Assembly: GCA_964585635.1 (NCBI GenBank)
Contig: CAZPEV010000041.1
Location: 1-21,907 of the forward strand
Reading direction: 5' to 3'
Source of the DNA: CAZPEV01 sp964585635
Lineage (GTDB): Bacteria; Zixibacteria; MSB-5A5; GN15; JAAZOE01
DNA: 21,907 nt
The notes under the pieces are model-generated. The model ran no database searches and was not told the origin of the DNA. It was given only the letters and a program-made list of their open reading frames with translations. Shown here one piece after another: positions 1 through 8,046 of the stretch; the first letter of the stretch is position 1, and every line of letters begins with the position of its first letter. Made by a program: the position numbers and the translations under genes.

Positions 1-1
1 C

Positions 2-1180
2 CCCCAGAGGCTTTACCTGCGCCTGGCACCGGTTCTCGGACAATCGGCCGCCGCGACGCCGGTTCTGACACAGGCGGAGACTGAGAGTAAGGAAATGATT
101 TTGCCGATGCACCTTCGGACGGTCGAGCAGGATGGAAATCGGATCATGGCCGATGCCGACCTGATAACAGCGACCGGGAAGGAAGCGTCGCTCCGGATAA
201 GATTGGAACTTGCCGGGGAGATGGTGAGGAATCTGGGGTCGAAATTGAGTCCCGGAGAGAAATCGCCGACGATTGCCGACCGGATTCCCTTACCCGATTC
301 GCCTCGATTGACCCGCATGCTGGGCGAGCTTGGCGTCAAAATGATAGTCATCGAAAACACCGAAAGCGTTGAGACGCCCCTGACGCAGGTCATGCCGGCG
401 CTCCTTCCCGGCGCTCTGCGTCGACCGAATGGAGCCGCGGCCCATCGTGCGGCCCCGGCCGCAGTGCAGGAATCGCCGGATGGGAAATCAGGCCTCCTGT
501 CTCCGGCTCAAGCGACGGCGGGAGGAGATATCGTGCCTTGGCCGACGTCGCAAGCCGCGGACGTCCCAAAGATCGGCCTCGAAAGCGATCCCGAAGCGAC
601 GGTGATGACGCCGTCGCGTCCGGAGACTGATTCGGTGGTGACCGCATCCCAGGGTGAAAACATCCGCCCCGCGGCGGCGGGAGCGCCGATCGATTCGATG
701 GCCGACTTCCTCAAGTCGTCCGACCCCACGGCCACGGAGCAGCCGCAGATTCGCTTCTACGATCTGGACATCAAGCTGGATCAGATGAAGCAGAATCCGG
801 GGCAGAAGATTCGCATCCAGTTAGTGCCGGCGAACCTGGGGAAGATGGATCTGACCATCGTCTCGCATCGCGGGATGGTGACGGTCAATTTGGCGGTTGA
901 TTCGTCTCAGGCTCAGCAAGCGGTGGAGCGAAGCCTGTCGCAGTTGGAAAATCAACTGGTCTCATCCGGCATCAAGGTGGACGGTTTTCAGGTGACCGTC
1001 AACCAGCCGGCGAAAGGGTCCACCTTTGCCCAGTTGTCGACGCCCTATCAATCCGAGCAGTTCCTCGGGCGCCAGCGCGATGGCGGCGGCCGGCAACCGA
1101 GACAATCTCAAAGCCGGCGGCGAGGCTTTACCCTGCCCGAGGCCGGCTTTGACGAGGTCATGATTAACTGTCTGGCATAA
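2..1180 (+). CDS. fliK: Flagellar hook-length control protein FliK, C-terminal part (5' end outside window)
   Basis: The reading frame is open from the left edge of the window to the TAA at 1178, so the gene is cut at its 5' end; 392 codons are visible. An ATG at 95 is in frame but has no clear ribosome binding site, and the frame upstream is open, so I treat it as internal. FliK is the secreted ruler that sets hook length and switches the export apparatus from hook to filament substrates through FlhB. The bulk of the visible protein is low-complexity and rich in Pro, Ala and Ser, as in other FliK proteins. The conserved C-terminal hook-length domain (Flg_hook type) lies at about nt 760-1015: a run like IRIQLVPANLGKMDLTIV is followed by a hydrophobic strand and a helix ending in LVSSGIKVDGFQV. 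It sits directly before flgD, as in Bacillus and many other bacteria. Confidence 0.88.
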   Translation, partial: PQRLYLRLAPVLGQSAAATPVLTQAETESKEMILPMHLRTVEQDGNRIMADADLITATGKEASLRIRLELAGEMVRNLGSKLSPGEKSPTIADRIPLPDSPRLTRMLGELGVKMIVIENTESVETPLTQVMPALLPGALRRPNGAAAHRAAPAAVQESPDGKSGLLSPAQATAGGDIVPWPTSQAADVPKIGLESDPEATVMTPSRPETDSVVTASQGENIRPAAAGAPIDSMADFLKSSDPTATEQPQIRFYDLDIKLDQMKQNPGQKIRIQLVPANLGKMDLTIVSHRGMVTVNLAVDSSQAQQAVERSLSQLENQLVSSGIKVDGFQVTVNQPAKGSTFAQLSTPYQSEQFLGRQRDGGGRQPRQSQSRRRGFTLPEAGFDEVMINCLA

Positions 1181-1192
1181 GGAGGAATGATA

Positions 1193-1870
1193 ATGATGAC
1201 CGCAAATGTCAGTGCCATTACGTCATCGGGATCGACGAAGGCAACGACGACCAACGAGAAGGTCATGGGCAAGGACGACTTCCTGCGGCTGTTGGTCGCC
1301 AAGCTGTCCAACCAGGACCCGATGAATCCGGTCCAGGATGAGGACTTTGCCGCGCAGTTGGCGCAGTTCTCGTCGCTGGAGCAGTTGTCCAACATGAATC
1401 AGAATCTGACCCAGGATTTGCAGTGGAATTATCTGTTGTCGCAGACGATTTCCAACACCATGGCGACGTCGCTCATCGGTCGGACGGTTCGGGCCGACGC
1501 CTCGCAGGTGTTTCTGCCGACCAACGGCGCCGCCAATGTAGCGCTCAACCTTGATCGCCCGGCCACCGATGTGACCATCACCATCAAGGATGCCAACGGC
1601 AATACGGTTCGGACGATCGCCATGCATGGCGTCGACAAGGGCGACCAGACCGTCAATTGGGACGGCACCAGCGACGACGGGACACAGCAGGTCGCGGGTC
1701 TTTATTCGGTGACCATCAGCGCCACCGACGGTAACGGCAATGTCTTTACGCCCGGCCAATATGTGCAAGGTAAGGTCTCGGGCGTGACTTACAAAGAAGG
1801 GATTGCTCTGCTGAGTCTCGACGGCCAGTTGCTGCCGCTGGCGTCGGTGCTGGAGGTGAAAGAGGGATAG
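1193..1870 (+). CDS. flgD: Flagellar hook capping/assembly protein FlgD
   Basis: FlgD forms the temporary cap that lets hook subunits polymerise outside the cell. The N-terminal signature is clear at residues 26-70 (GKDDFLRLLVAKLSNQDP, then FAAQLAQFSSLEQL). The C-terminal half has the FlgD Ig-like/tudor region, with VTITIKDANGNTVRTI and a typical WDGTSDDG turn followed by GLYSVTISATDGNG. At 225 residues it has the usual family size. Three in-frame ATGs occur at 1187, 1193 and 1196. GGAGGA at 1181-1186 abuts the first with no spacing, while 1193 and 1196 have 7-10 bases, so I chose 1193. It follows fliK after a short gap and precedes the small flagellar operon gene by two bases, so the three are very likely co-transcribed. 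Confidence 0.95.
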   Translation: MMTANVSAITSSGSTKATTTNEKVMGKDDFLRLLVAKLSNQDPMNPVQDEDFAAQLAQFSSLEQLSNMNQNLTQDLQWNYLLSQTISNTMATSLIGRTVRADASQVFLPTNGAANVALNLDRPATDVTITIKDANGNTVRTIAMHGVDKGDQTVNWDGTSDDGTQQVAGLYSVTISATDGNGNVFTPGQYVQGKVSGVTYKEGIALLSLDGQLLPLASVLEVKEG

Positions 1871-1872
1871 TT

Positions 1873-2268
1873 ATGCTGAAAGTATCCGCCTATCAGAATG
1901 TGGCCCTGCCCAAGGCGATGCCGCCGGCGGCGACGAGCCGCCCGGGTGCCTCGAAGGCGACTGGTCCGCAGGGAGACTTCAAGTCCACCCTCGACCAGGC
2001 GTTGGACCGGCATCCCGGCGTCAGCTTCTCCGCCCATGCCCGGGCCCGACTCTATTCGCGCGGCGTGCAGCTGGATCAGACGAAGCTGGAAGCACTGTCG
2101 CAGGCGATCGACAAGGCCGAGGCGAAAGGGGCGCGCGAGTCGCTGGTCTTGTCGGATGAGGCGGCCTATGTCGTGTCGGTGAAAAACCGCTTGGTCATCA
2201 CGGCCTTCGACCGGGATAATCTCCGGGACGGGGTCTTCACCTCAATTGACAGCGCCGTGATTTTATGA
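1873..2268 (+). CDS. Small flagellar operon protein, TIGR02530 (flg_new) type
   Basis: This 131-residue protein has a variable N-terminus rich in Pro, Ala and Gly. Its C-terminal half (about residues 48-131) matches from memory the conserved 'flagellar operon protein' family TIGR02530. The pattern is a FSAHARARLYSRG start, a helix with a KGARESLVL motif, then VKNRLVITAFD and VFTSIDSAVIL at the end. Members sit between flgD and flgE in many flagellar operons, exactly as here. The molecular role is not established; the position implies a job in hook assembly. AGAGGGA at 1861-1867 is a plausible ribosome binding site. The next gene starts after a 97-base leader. Confidence 0.85.
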   Translation: MLKVSAYQNVALPKAMPPAATSRPGASKATGPQGDFKSTLDQALDRHPGVSFSAHARARLYSRGVQLDQTKLEALSQAIDKAEAKGARESLVLSDEAAYVVSVKNRLVITAFDRDNLRDGVFTSIDSAVIL

Positions 2269-2365
2269 CGTCCACTGAACACAACCATTTGGAAACCAAT
2301 GTTCAGCGAACGGCCGGACTCCGCCGAAGCGGAGAGGCCGATCCGCGTAAGGAGGATGTACTTGT
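2269..2365 (+). promoter_or_regulatory. Structured leader between the small operon protein and flgE
   Basis: This is one of the few sizeable gaps in the left block and holds two inverted repeats. The first pairs TGAACA (2276-2281) with TGTTCA (2300-2305), enclosing an inner TTGG/CCAA stem (2289-2292 with 2296-2299). The second pairs CGGCC (2311-2315) with GGCCG (2336-2340) and CTCCGC (2319-2324) with GCGGAG (2329-2334) around a CGAA loop. Neither is followed by a T run, so neither looks like a Rho-independent terminator. The flgE ribosome binding site GGAGG (2351-2355) lies about ten bases after the second hairpin. I infer an RNA element that could set hook-protein translation or stabilise the flgE message. 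I saw no convincing promoter. Confidence 0.5.
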
Positions 2366-4306
2366 ATGATGAGTTCACTATTTGCCGGTGTTTCCGGCCT
2401 GCGCAACCATCAGGTCAAGATGAACGTGATCGGCAACAACATTGCCAACGTGAACACGATCGGCTTTAAGGGGGGCCGCGTGACCTTTCAGGAAGCCCTG
2501 GTCCAGACGCTTAAAGGGGCCGGGCGACCGTCCACTATCTCCGGTGGCACCAACCCGGTGCAGATGGGTTTGGGTATGACGGTGGCCGCCGTGGACACCC
2601 TGTTTCAGCAGGGCGGACTGGAGACCACCGGTCAGATCACCGATCTGGCCATTCAGGGGTCGGGCTTTTTCATTCTGTCTGACGGCCGCGGCCAATTTTA
2701 TACTCGGGCCGGCGCTTTCGGATTTGACGCCAACAGCTATTTGGTCGACCCCTCCAGCGGCATGATGGTGCAGGGGCGGGTGGCCGATGGCAGCGGTAAT
2801 ATCCCGGCCGTCTCCACCATTGGCGATATTCGCCTGCCGTTCGGTCAGCAGGATCCGGCCCGTGAAACGACGACCATTAACTTGGCCAATAATCTCAACA
2901 GTTCCGCCACCGACTCAGTGGCCACCCTGGCCAGCACCGGCACGACCGGCATTAACCAGGTGTCCGGTACCGCGATTAACGGCGCCGGCGGCGTTCACAG
3001 CGTGACTATCACCGGCAATCAAGCGGTGAAATCGGCCTTTACCGGCGCCAATTTGGCGGGATCGATGACCGCCAGCAGCACCCTGGCTGATCTGGGCGTC
3101 GATGATGTCTCCGGCTTTTCCATCACGGTCGATGGCACTACGACCATCCCGGTCTCCGGCCTGACGTTGCAGTCGACGGTCAACGATGTCGTCCGGGCCA
3201 TCGATGAAATTGCCGGCGTGGATTGCCGTCTCGATACCACCGATCCGGCCAATGCTCAGATAGTGGTGGAGCGCGGGCGGGCGGGCGACAACGGCCAATA
3301 TAATGTAACCAGCTCGACCGGTGTTGCCACCGATGCCGCTCACGGCAATATCATCAATCGGCTGTTCGGTTTGGCCGGCGCCGGTGTGGCCACGACGGGC
3401 GGCCTGGCGCATACCTTTGTGGCAGCGGATATCTTTACGCCCACGGGCAAGCCGGCCGAGGCTCCCCGCGACCTGGGGATTGAAGTCGAGGACACCACCG
3501 GTTTGGCAATCGGCGTGACCGGTTTGGGCAAGGGCGGCGTGGCGGTCCGGGCCCCAGAGGGGTTGGCGGCCGGTACCTTGGTGGTGAACACCGCCGACAC
3601 GCAGCATGCAACTTCAATCACCGCCTACGATTCGCAGGGCGGCAAGCATACGGTCATCGTCACCTTCTCCAAGACGGACAGCGACAATGTGTGGGATTGG
3701 CAGGCGACCCTGCCCAATCAGGAAACGATTCTCGAGGGCGGTTCCGGCACGGTCCGGTTCAACCCCGATGGTTCGCTCTTGGCCTTTCAGTACAACGGCG
3801 GCGCCAGCTCGCTCCGCCTTGACCCCAATAACGGCGCCGAGGTTCTGGATGTAAGCTTTAACGCCGGCGACGCCGGCCGATTCATCGGTCTTACCGGGTT
3901 TGCCTCGCCCTTCACCTCCTCGGCCATGAATCAGGACGGGTATGGGATGGGGATTCTGGAGAAGATCGCGATCGACAACAGCGGCACCATCACCGGCATT
4001 TTCAGCAACGGAATCTCCCGGACGCTGGCGCAGATCGTCGTCGCCGATTTCAGCAATCGCGGCGGCCTGATACGATACGGCCACAACCTGTACCAGGTCT
4101 CGGCCAACTCCGGTCCGGCGATTCAGGGGGTGGCGGGGGAGACAATCTCCGGCAGCATCAGTTCCGGCGCGCTGGAATCCTCCAACATCGATATCTCGCA
4201 GGAGTTCACAAACATGATCACCACGCAGAGAGGCTTTCAGGCCAATGCTCGTATCATTACCACCTCCGACAACATGTTGGAGGAGCTGGTCAACCTGAAG
4301 CGGTAG
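2366..4306 (+). CDS. flgE: Flagellar hook protein FlgE (enlarged)
   Basis: FlgE is the exported subunit of the hook, the universal joint between rod and filament. The N-terminal rod/hook signature is present at residues 1-45 (SLFAGVSGLRNHQVKMNVIG followed by NNIANVNTIGFKGGRV). The C-terminal coiled region is at about 600-646 (SNIDISQEFTNMITTQRGFQ, ending in DNMLEELVNLKR). At 646 residues it is clearly longer than classical hook proteins of about 400. The extra mass lies at about residues 185-405, rich in Gly, Ala, Thr and Val. It includes a stretch (238-285) resembling the repeated surface motifs of flagellins and FliD (ADLGVDDVSGFSITVDG, then STVNDVVRAIDEIAGV). GGAGG at 2351-2355 lies 10 bases from the first of two adjacent ATGs; the second, at 2369, is also possible. 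Confidence 0.96.
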   Translation: MMSSLFAGVSGLRNHQVKMNVIGNNIANVNTIGFKGGRVTFQEALVQTLKGAGRPSTISGGTNPVQMGLGMTVAAVDTLFQQGGLETTGQITDLAIQGSGFFILSDGRGQFYTRAGAFGFDANSYLVDPSSGMMVQGRVADGSGNIPAVSTIGDIRLPFGQQDPARETTTINLANNLNSSATDSVATLASTGTTGINQVSGTAINGAGGVHSVTITGNQAVKSAFTGANLAGSMTASSTLADLGVDDVSGFSITVDGTTTIPVSGLTLQSTVNDVVRAIDEIAGVDCRLDTTDPANAQIVVERGRAGDNGQYNVTSSTGVATDAAHGNIINRLFGLAGAGVATTGGLAHTFVAADIFTPTGKPAEAPRDLGIEVEDTTGLAIGVTGLGKGGVAVRAPEGLAAGTLVVNTADTQHATSITAYDSQGGKHTVIVTFSKTDSDNVWDWQATLPNQETILEGGSGTVRFNPDGSLLAFQYNGGASSLRLDPNNGAEVLDVSFNAGDAGRFIGLTGFASPFTSSAMNQDGYGMGILEKIAIDNSGTITGIFSNGISRTLAQIVVADFSNRGGLIRYGHNLYQVSANSGPAIQGVAGETISGSISSGALESSNIDISQEFTNMITTQRGFQANARIITTSDNMLEELVNLKR

Positions 4307-4318
4307 GGATAAGGAATC

Positions 4319-4549
4319 ATGATTAGAGTGACGCGACTTAACGGAAGCGATCTGGTCATCAACGCCGACCTGATCGAGTTTGTCGAGGCTCTGCCCGATA
4401 CGATCATCTCGTTAGTGACGGGCAAGAAGATCATGATTCGCGAATCGGCCGACGCGGTGATTCAGAAAGTGGCGGAATTCAAGCGGCTTTCTTCGGGGTC
4501 CTGGACTCCGAAGAAAGTCGCCCCGATTGAGGAATCAGATCATGGCTGA
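4319..4549 (+). CDS. flbD: FlbD/SwrD-family flagellar protein
   Basis: This 76-residue protein belongs to the short FlbD family (SwrD in Bacillus, where it is needed for full motor torque). The family core is clear: MIRVTRLNGSDLVINADLIE, then a PDTIISLVTGKKIMIRES stretch and a helix ending in KVAEFKR. The last 20 or so residues are a variable tail, and the DNA for that tail contains a strong hairpin (see separate entry). Its stop lies inside the start of fliL with an 8-base overlap, so the two are probably translationally coupled. In many bacteria motA and motB follow flbD; here fliL follows directly, as in Bacillus. The stators must be encoded elsewhere. Confidence 0.9.
   Translation: MIRVTRLNGSDLVINADLIEFVEALPDTIISLVTGKKIMIRESADAVIQKVAEFKRLSSGSWTPKKVAPIEESDHG
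4487..4517 (+). other. Strong hairpin inside the 3' end of flbD, just upstream of fliL
   Basis: CTTTCTTCGG (4487-4496) is the exact reverse complement of CCGAAGAAAG (4508-4517). The stem extends inward by a G-U, G-C, T-A and C-G pair to about 14 bp, with a three-base loop. No T run follows, so it is not a normal terminator. The fliL ribosome binding site (GAGGAA, 4529-4534) and start (4542) lie immediately downstream. Possible roles are mRNA stabilisation, a ribosome-pausing or coupling element, or partial transcript termination. The role is an inference. Confidence 0.6.
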
Positions 4550-5153
4550 TGACAAGATAGCAGCGGACCCGATGCCGGACGAGGTGCCGGCGGCGCCGCC
4601 GTCCCGGCCGGGGCGACTCAAAACCTACGGTCTCTACGCTGCCATCGTGGTGGCGATGTTGGGCGCGGCCTATCTGGCGACGGACAAGGTGGTCAAACCG
4701 ATGTTTGCCAAATCGGCCGTGACGGCCGGGAAGGAGAAACCGGTACCGGAGAAAACCAAGCCCCAAGCCGAAGCCACGACCGAGGAGTCAGGCGGCAGGG
4801 AAGCGGCCGCGCCCGAGGAAAATGCCGAAGGGAAGAAGCAGGACAACTTGGTCGGGAACATCTTTATGATGAAGGATATCATCGTCAATCCGGCCGGGAC
4901 GGGCGGGACGCGCTTTCTGTCAGCCGCAGTTGGGTTTGAACTCAAAACCCCGCAGGCCGGCGGGCGGATCACCGAACGCGAAGCGGTCGTCCGCGACGCC
5001 TTGATAACGATCCTGTCGTCGCAGACGATTGCCGAATTGACCGACCCGACGCAACGGGAACGGGTGCGGCGCTTGATTCAAAAGCGAATTTGTGACCTGT
5101 TGCAGACGACCGATATCGGGGCCGTCTATTTCACCGAATTCGTGCTGCAATAA
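4542..5153 (+). CDS. fliL: Flagellar basal body-associated protein FliL
   Basis: FliL is a single-span inner-membrane protein that surrounds and supports the stator units. The 203-residue product has a cytoplasmic N-terminus rich in Pro and Asp and a membrane segment at about residues 28-46 (YGLYAAIVVAMLGAAYL). A charged Glu/Lys linker follows, then the periplasmic FliL domain: MKDIIVNPAGTGGTRFLSAA, then VRDALITILSSQTIAELTD and a C-terminal ICDLLQTTDIGAVYFTEFVL. I chose the ATG at 4542, preceded by GAGGAA at 4529-4534, over an in-frame TTG at 4527 that has no ribosome binding site. It overlaps flbD by 8 bases and is followed by fliM after 13 bases. Confidence 0.93.
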   Translation: MADDKIAADPMPDEVPAAPPSRPGRLKTYGLYAAIVVAMLGAAYLATDKVVKPMFAKSAVTAGKEKPVPEKTKPQAEATTEESGGREAAAPEENAEGKKQDNLVGNIFMMKDIIVNPAGTGGTRFLSAAVGFELKTPQAGGRITEREAVVRDALITILSSQTIAELTDPTQRERVRRLIQKRICDLLQTTDIGAVYFTEFVLQ

Positions 5154-5166
5154 CTGAGGAGCAACC

Positions 5167-6147
5167 GTGGCCAAGACCTTATCACAGGAAGAGATTGACG
5201 CGCTCTTGTCGACGGTGTCGGCCCCCGACAGCCCCCACCGGCCGCCGACGGCGACCGAAGAGGGACCCCGGAGCATCATCGTCTACGACTTCAAGCATCC
5301 CAACCGGGTCTCGAAAGACCAGTTGCGGACGCTGGAAAGCATGCACGACAACTTTGCCGGGCATGTCAGCTCGGTATTGTCCAACGTTCACCGGGCGATG
5401 GTCGACGTCGACCTGGTGTCGGTGGATCAAATCACCTACTCCGAGTACGTCGCGTCGCTGGTGTCGCCGTCGTGTACCTTTACATTTACGGCCGAGCCGC
5501 TGGAGGGCGCCTGCATCATCGATTTCAATCCCTCCCTGACGTACGGCTTCATCGAGCGCCTGTTCGGCGGCAACGGCAAGGTGATCGATACCGGTCGCGA
5601 GCTGACCGGCATCGAACGGTCGCTGATGCAACGCATCGTACAGATGGTGTACACCCAGATGGAAGATGCCTGGGCGCAGATTTGTCCGGCCAAGATCACA
5701 CCCGTCAGCCTGGAAACGAATCCGCAATTTCTTCAGATCGTTCCCCCGGGTGAAACGGTGATCGTGGTCTCCTTCCAGTTGAAGCTACTGCAGTCGACCG
5801 GATTGATGACCATCTGCTATCCCTACGTGGCGCTGGAGCCGGTCATCACCAAGCTGTCGGCCCAGAACTGGATGGATGCCACCAAGAAGAAAACCGAAGG
5901 GCGCGACACCGAGGTCAACAAGCACAATCTCATGAAGCTGGCGTTGCCCCTCAGGGTGGTGTTGGCCACAACCGAAGTCAAAATCCGCGATTTTTTGAAT
6001 ATGCAAATGGGTGATGTCATCATGACCGGCCACAAGATCGACGGCGAAGTTTCGATCGAGGTCAAGGATCGCGCCAAGTTCTGCGGTCGGCCGGGATTGA
6101 TCGGCAAAAAGAAGGGGATTCTTGTCACCCGCGTGTGCGAGGAATAG
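5167..6147 (+). CDS. fliM: Flagellar motor switch protein FliM
   Basis: FliM is the middle layer of the C-ring and the docking site for phosphorylated CheY. Residues 6-14 hold the CheY-binding segment SQEEIDALL. The central domain follows (FKHPNRVSKDQLRTLESMHD, with an IDFNPSLTYGFIERLFGGNG stretch near residues 115-140), and the C-terminal SpoA domain ends in GLIGKKKGILVTRV. At 326 residues the length is normal. The start is GTG at 5167, supported by GAGGAG at 5156-5161. An intact CheY-binding motif implies chemotactic control even though no che genes are in this window. Confidence 0.97.
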   Translation: MAKTLSQEEIDALLSTVSAPDSPHRPPTATEEGPRSIIVYDFKHPNRVSKDQLRTLESMHDNFAGHVSSVLSNVHRAMVDVDLVSVDQITYSEYVASLVSPSCTFTFTAEPLEGACIIDFNPSLTYGFIERLFGGNGKVIDTGRELTGIERSLMQRIVQMVYTQMEDAWAQICPAKITPVSLETNPQFLQIVPPGETVIVVSFQLKLLQSTGLMTICYPYVALEPVITKLSAQNWMDATKKKTEGRDTEVNKHNLMKLALPLRVVLATTEVKIRDFLNMQMGDVIMTGHKIDGEVSIEVKDRAKFCGRPGLIGKKKGILVTRVCEE

Positions 6148-6164
6148 GAAAGGAGTACTGACCC

Positions 6165-6695
6165 ATGCCGGATAATCTGAAACCGGATAACGCCTATGAC
6201 CCTGACCCCGATGGGGATATCCCCGGTGTGGTCGGCCACGACATTGCCGAGCCGCCGGTCGAGAGGCAGGCTGATGCCACCATGTCGGCCCTGACGGACC
6301 GTCCGGAATCAAGCGGAGCGCCGAAGGAGGAGGCCTTTCCCGACCTGAGCGGTGTGATGGCGGAGGAGGCCGTGGCCCGGCCCGCCGAATTCCAGCAGCT
6401 CAGTCCCCTGCCGGGCGCCTCGGAGGCCAAAAACAATATCGACCTGCTCTTGGATGTCAAGATGCCGGTGGCGATAGAACTGGGGCGAACCGAATTAACG
6501 ATCTCGGAGTTGCTGAATCTCGGCCCCGGATCGGTCGTGGAACTGAACAAGCTGGCCGGGGAGCCGGTCGACGTGTTGGTCAACAACAAGATCATCGCCC
6601 GAGGCGAGGTGGTCGTCGTGGATGAGAGCTTCGGCGTCCGGGTCACGCAATTGCTGTCGCCGCAGGAGCGGCTGCAGAGTCTGGCGCAGGAATAG
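6165..6695 (+). CDS. fliN: Flagellar motor switch protein FliN
   Basis: FliN forms the base of the C-ring and binds the export ATPase complex. The C-terminal SpoA domain is clear at about residues 90-163: NIDLLLDVKMPVAIELGRTE, then LLNLGPGSVVELNKLAGEPV, then NKIIARGEVVVVDESFGVRV. The first 85-90 residues are an acidic, Pro-rich extension, making this 176-residue protein longer than enteric FliN (about 137). I see no CheC-type phosphatase repeat, so it is FliN and not FliY. A GGAAAGGAG tract at 6147-6155 supports the ATG at 6165. Confidence 0.94.
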   Translation: MPDNLKPDNAYDPDPDGDIPGVVGHDIAEPPVERQADATMSALTDRPESSGAPKEEAFPDLSGVMAEEAVARPAEFQQLSPLPGASEAKNNIDLLLDVKMPVAIELGRTELTISELLNLGPGSVVELNKLAGEPVDVLVNNKIIARGEVVVVDESFGVRVTQLLSPQERLQSLAQE

Positions 6696-6727
6696 CCGGA
6701 CTAAACACCATAGGAAGGTGGGGAACC

Positions 6728-7255
6728 ATGGAGCGATATTCCATGCGAGCGATGCTGGTCGGGCTGGCGCTGCTGGCCCTGGCCGCGCCGATGCCGGGAG
6801 CGACTCCCGGCGTTGCCGATACCGCCGTCGCGGTTGGATCGCAGGCGGTGGCCGCCGCTGACAGCACCGCGCCCTCGGTAACCGAGATGGTCATGCCATC
6901 GATCGGCCGGATTGTCCTGTCTCTGGGAATTATCATTTTAGTCATCTACGCGACGGTCTTCCTGTTGCGTAAGCTGTCCGGAGGCAAGGTCAGCGGCGGG
7001 CGAGGCAGGACCATTCAGGTCATTGAACAGACATATTTGGCTCCCAAAAAATCGGTCTGCCTGGTGAAGATGGCCGATCGGGCGGTCCTGATCGGGGTGA
7101 CCGATACCACCATCAGCCTCCTGACCGAATTGGATTGGGATGCCCTTCCGCCGGAGACCGCGCCCAAAGCAAATTCTCCTCAAGCTGGATTTCAGGGCAT
7201 CTTGACCGAATCGCTCGGCAAGCTGTTCACCGGCAAAGGTCGCCGGGGAGCCTGA
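6728..7255 (+). CDS. fliO: Flagellar export-gate assembly protein FliO
   Basis: FliO helps assemble the FliP ring of the flagellar type III export gate. The 175-residue product has a signal-like hydrophobic N-terminus (about residues 7-22), an Ala-rich periplasmic stretch, one membrane span at about 59-81 (GRIVLSLGIIILVIYATVFLL), and a cytoplasmic FliO domain. The domain shows the family's pattern of small strands: IQVIEQTYLAPKKSVCLVKM, then RAVLIGVTDTTISLLTEL. FliO is poorly conserved, so the call relies on this topology and on its place just before fliP. GGAAGGTGGGG upstream supports the ATG at 6728; an in-frame ATG at 6743 is an alternative. Confidence 0.88.
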   Translation: MERYSMRAMLVGLALLALAAPMPGATPGVADTAVAVGSQAVAAADSTAPSVTEMVMPSIGRIVLSLGIIILVIYATVFLLRKLSGGKVSGGRGRTIQVIEQTYLAPKKSVCLVKMADRAVLIGVTDTTISLLTELDWDALPPETAPKANSPQAGFQGILTESLGKLFTGKGRRGA

Positions 7256-7256
7256 C

Positions 7257-8036
7257 GTGAGACCCATATCGAATCGCCCAAAGACCCTTCGCCGAACGGC
7301 GTTGGTGGCGGCCATTGCGGTCGGCCTGCTATTGGTCGGCGGCGCTCTGGCCCAGGCCCAGGCGTTGCCCAAGCTTTCTATTGGCGTGGAGCCGACCAAC
7401 AATCCCAAAGATCTGTCGGTGTCGCTGCAGATCGTCCTGTTGTTGACGGTTCTGACCCTGGCGCCATCGATTCTGGTCATGATGACCTCGTTTATCCGGA
7501 TCGCCGTGGTGTTGTCGTTTCTCCGGCAAGCGATCGGCACCAATCAGATGCCGCCCAACCAACTGATCATCGCCTTGGCCTTGATCCTGACCTTTTTCAT
7601 CATGGCGCCGGTGGGGACCAGGGCTTATCACAACGGTCTAAACCCGTACCTGCACGGCACGATAACGCAGAAAGACGCCATTCAGAAAGTAATGGAGACG
7701 ATACGAGTCTTCATGCTCAAGCAAGTGCGGGAAAAGGATCTGGCTTTATTTGTGAAGCTGGCCGGGTTGGAACGCCCCAAGAATCCCGAAGATATTCCCA
7801 CGCGGGTGCTCATCCCCGGATTCGTCATATCCGAACTGCGGACCGCCTTCCAGATTTCCTTCGTCATCTTCATTCCCTTTCTGGTCATCGACATGGTGGT
7901 TGCCTCGGTGCTGATGTCGATGGGCATGTTAATGCTGCCGCCGGTCATGGTGGCATTGCCGTTCAAAATTCTGCTGTTCATCCTGGTTGACGGCTGGTAT
8001 TTGATTGTCAAGGCGCTGGTGGAATCATTCAAATAA
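7257..8036 (+). CDS. fliP: Flagellar type III export protein FliP
   Basis: FliP is the main subunit of the export gate core (FliP5-FliQ4-FliR1). It has an N-terminal cleavable signal (about residues 13-33, ending ALAQAQA) and a periplasmic Asn/Pro stretch. The family core follows: LAPSILVMMTSFIRIAVVLS then FLRQAIGTNQMPPNQLIIAL, and later VLIPGFVISELRTAFQISFV with a last span near GMLMLPPVMVALPFKILLF. At 259 residues the size is typical. The start is GTG at 7257, one base after the fliO stop, with GGGGAG at 7244-7249 as ribosome binding site. An in-frame start further downstream would remove the signal peptide. Confidence 0.97.
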   Translation: MRPISNRPKTLRRTALVAAIAVGLLLVGGALAQAQALPKLSIGVEPTNNPKDLSVSLQIVLLLTVLTLAPSILVMMTSFIRIAVVLSFLRQAIGTNQMPPNQLIIALALILTFFIMAPVGTRAYHNGLNPYLHGTITQKDAIQKVMETIRVFMLKQVREKDLALFVKLAGLERPKNPEDIPTRVLIPGFVISELRTAFQISFVIFIPFLVIDMVVASVLMSMGMLMLPPVMVALPFKILLFILVDGWYLIVKALVESFK

Positions 8037-8046
8037 AGGACGCGAC

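Noticed and set aside
2246..2251. TTGACA as a -35 box for a flgE promoter
   Set aside because: No -10-like hexamer is found at 16-18 bases downstream, and the string is inside the coding end of the preceding gene.
2915..3607. A 230-codon open frame on the - strand inside flgE
   Set aside because: It mirrors the codon bias of the flgE insert, has no ribosome binding site that I can support and no domain.
4527..4541. TTG at 4527 as the start of fliL
   Set aside because: The ATG at 4542 has a properly spaced GAGGAA. The TTG has none and adds residues not typical of FliL.
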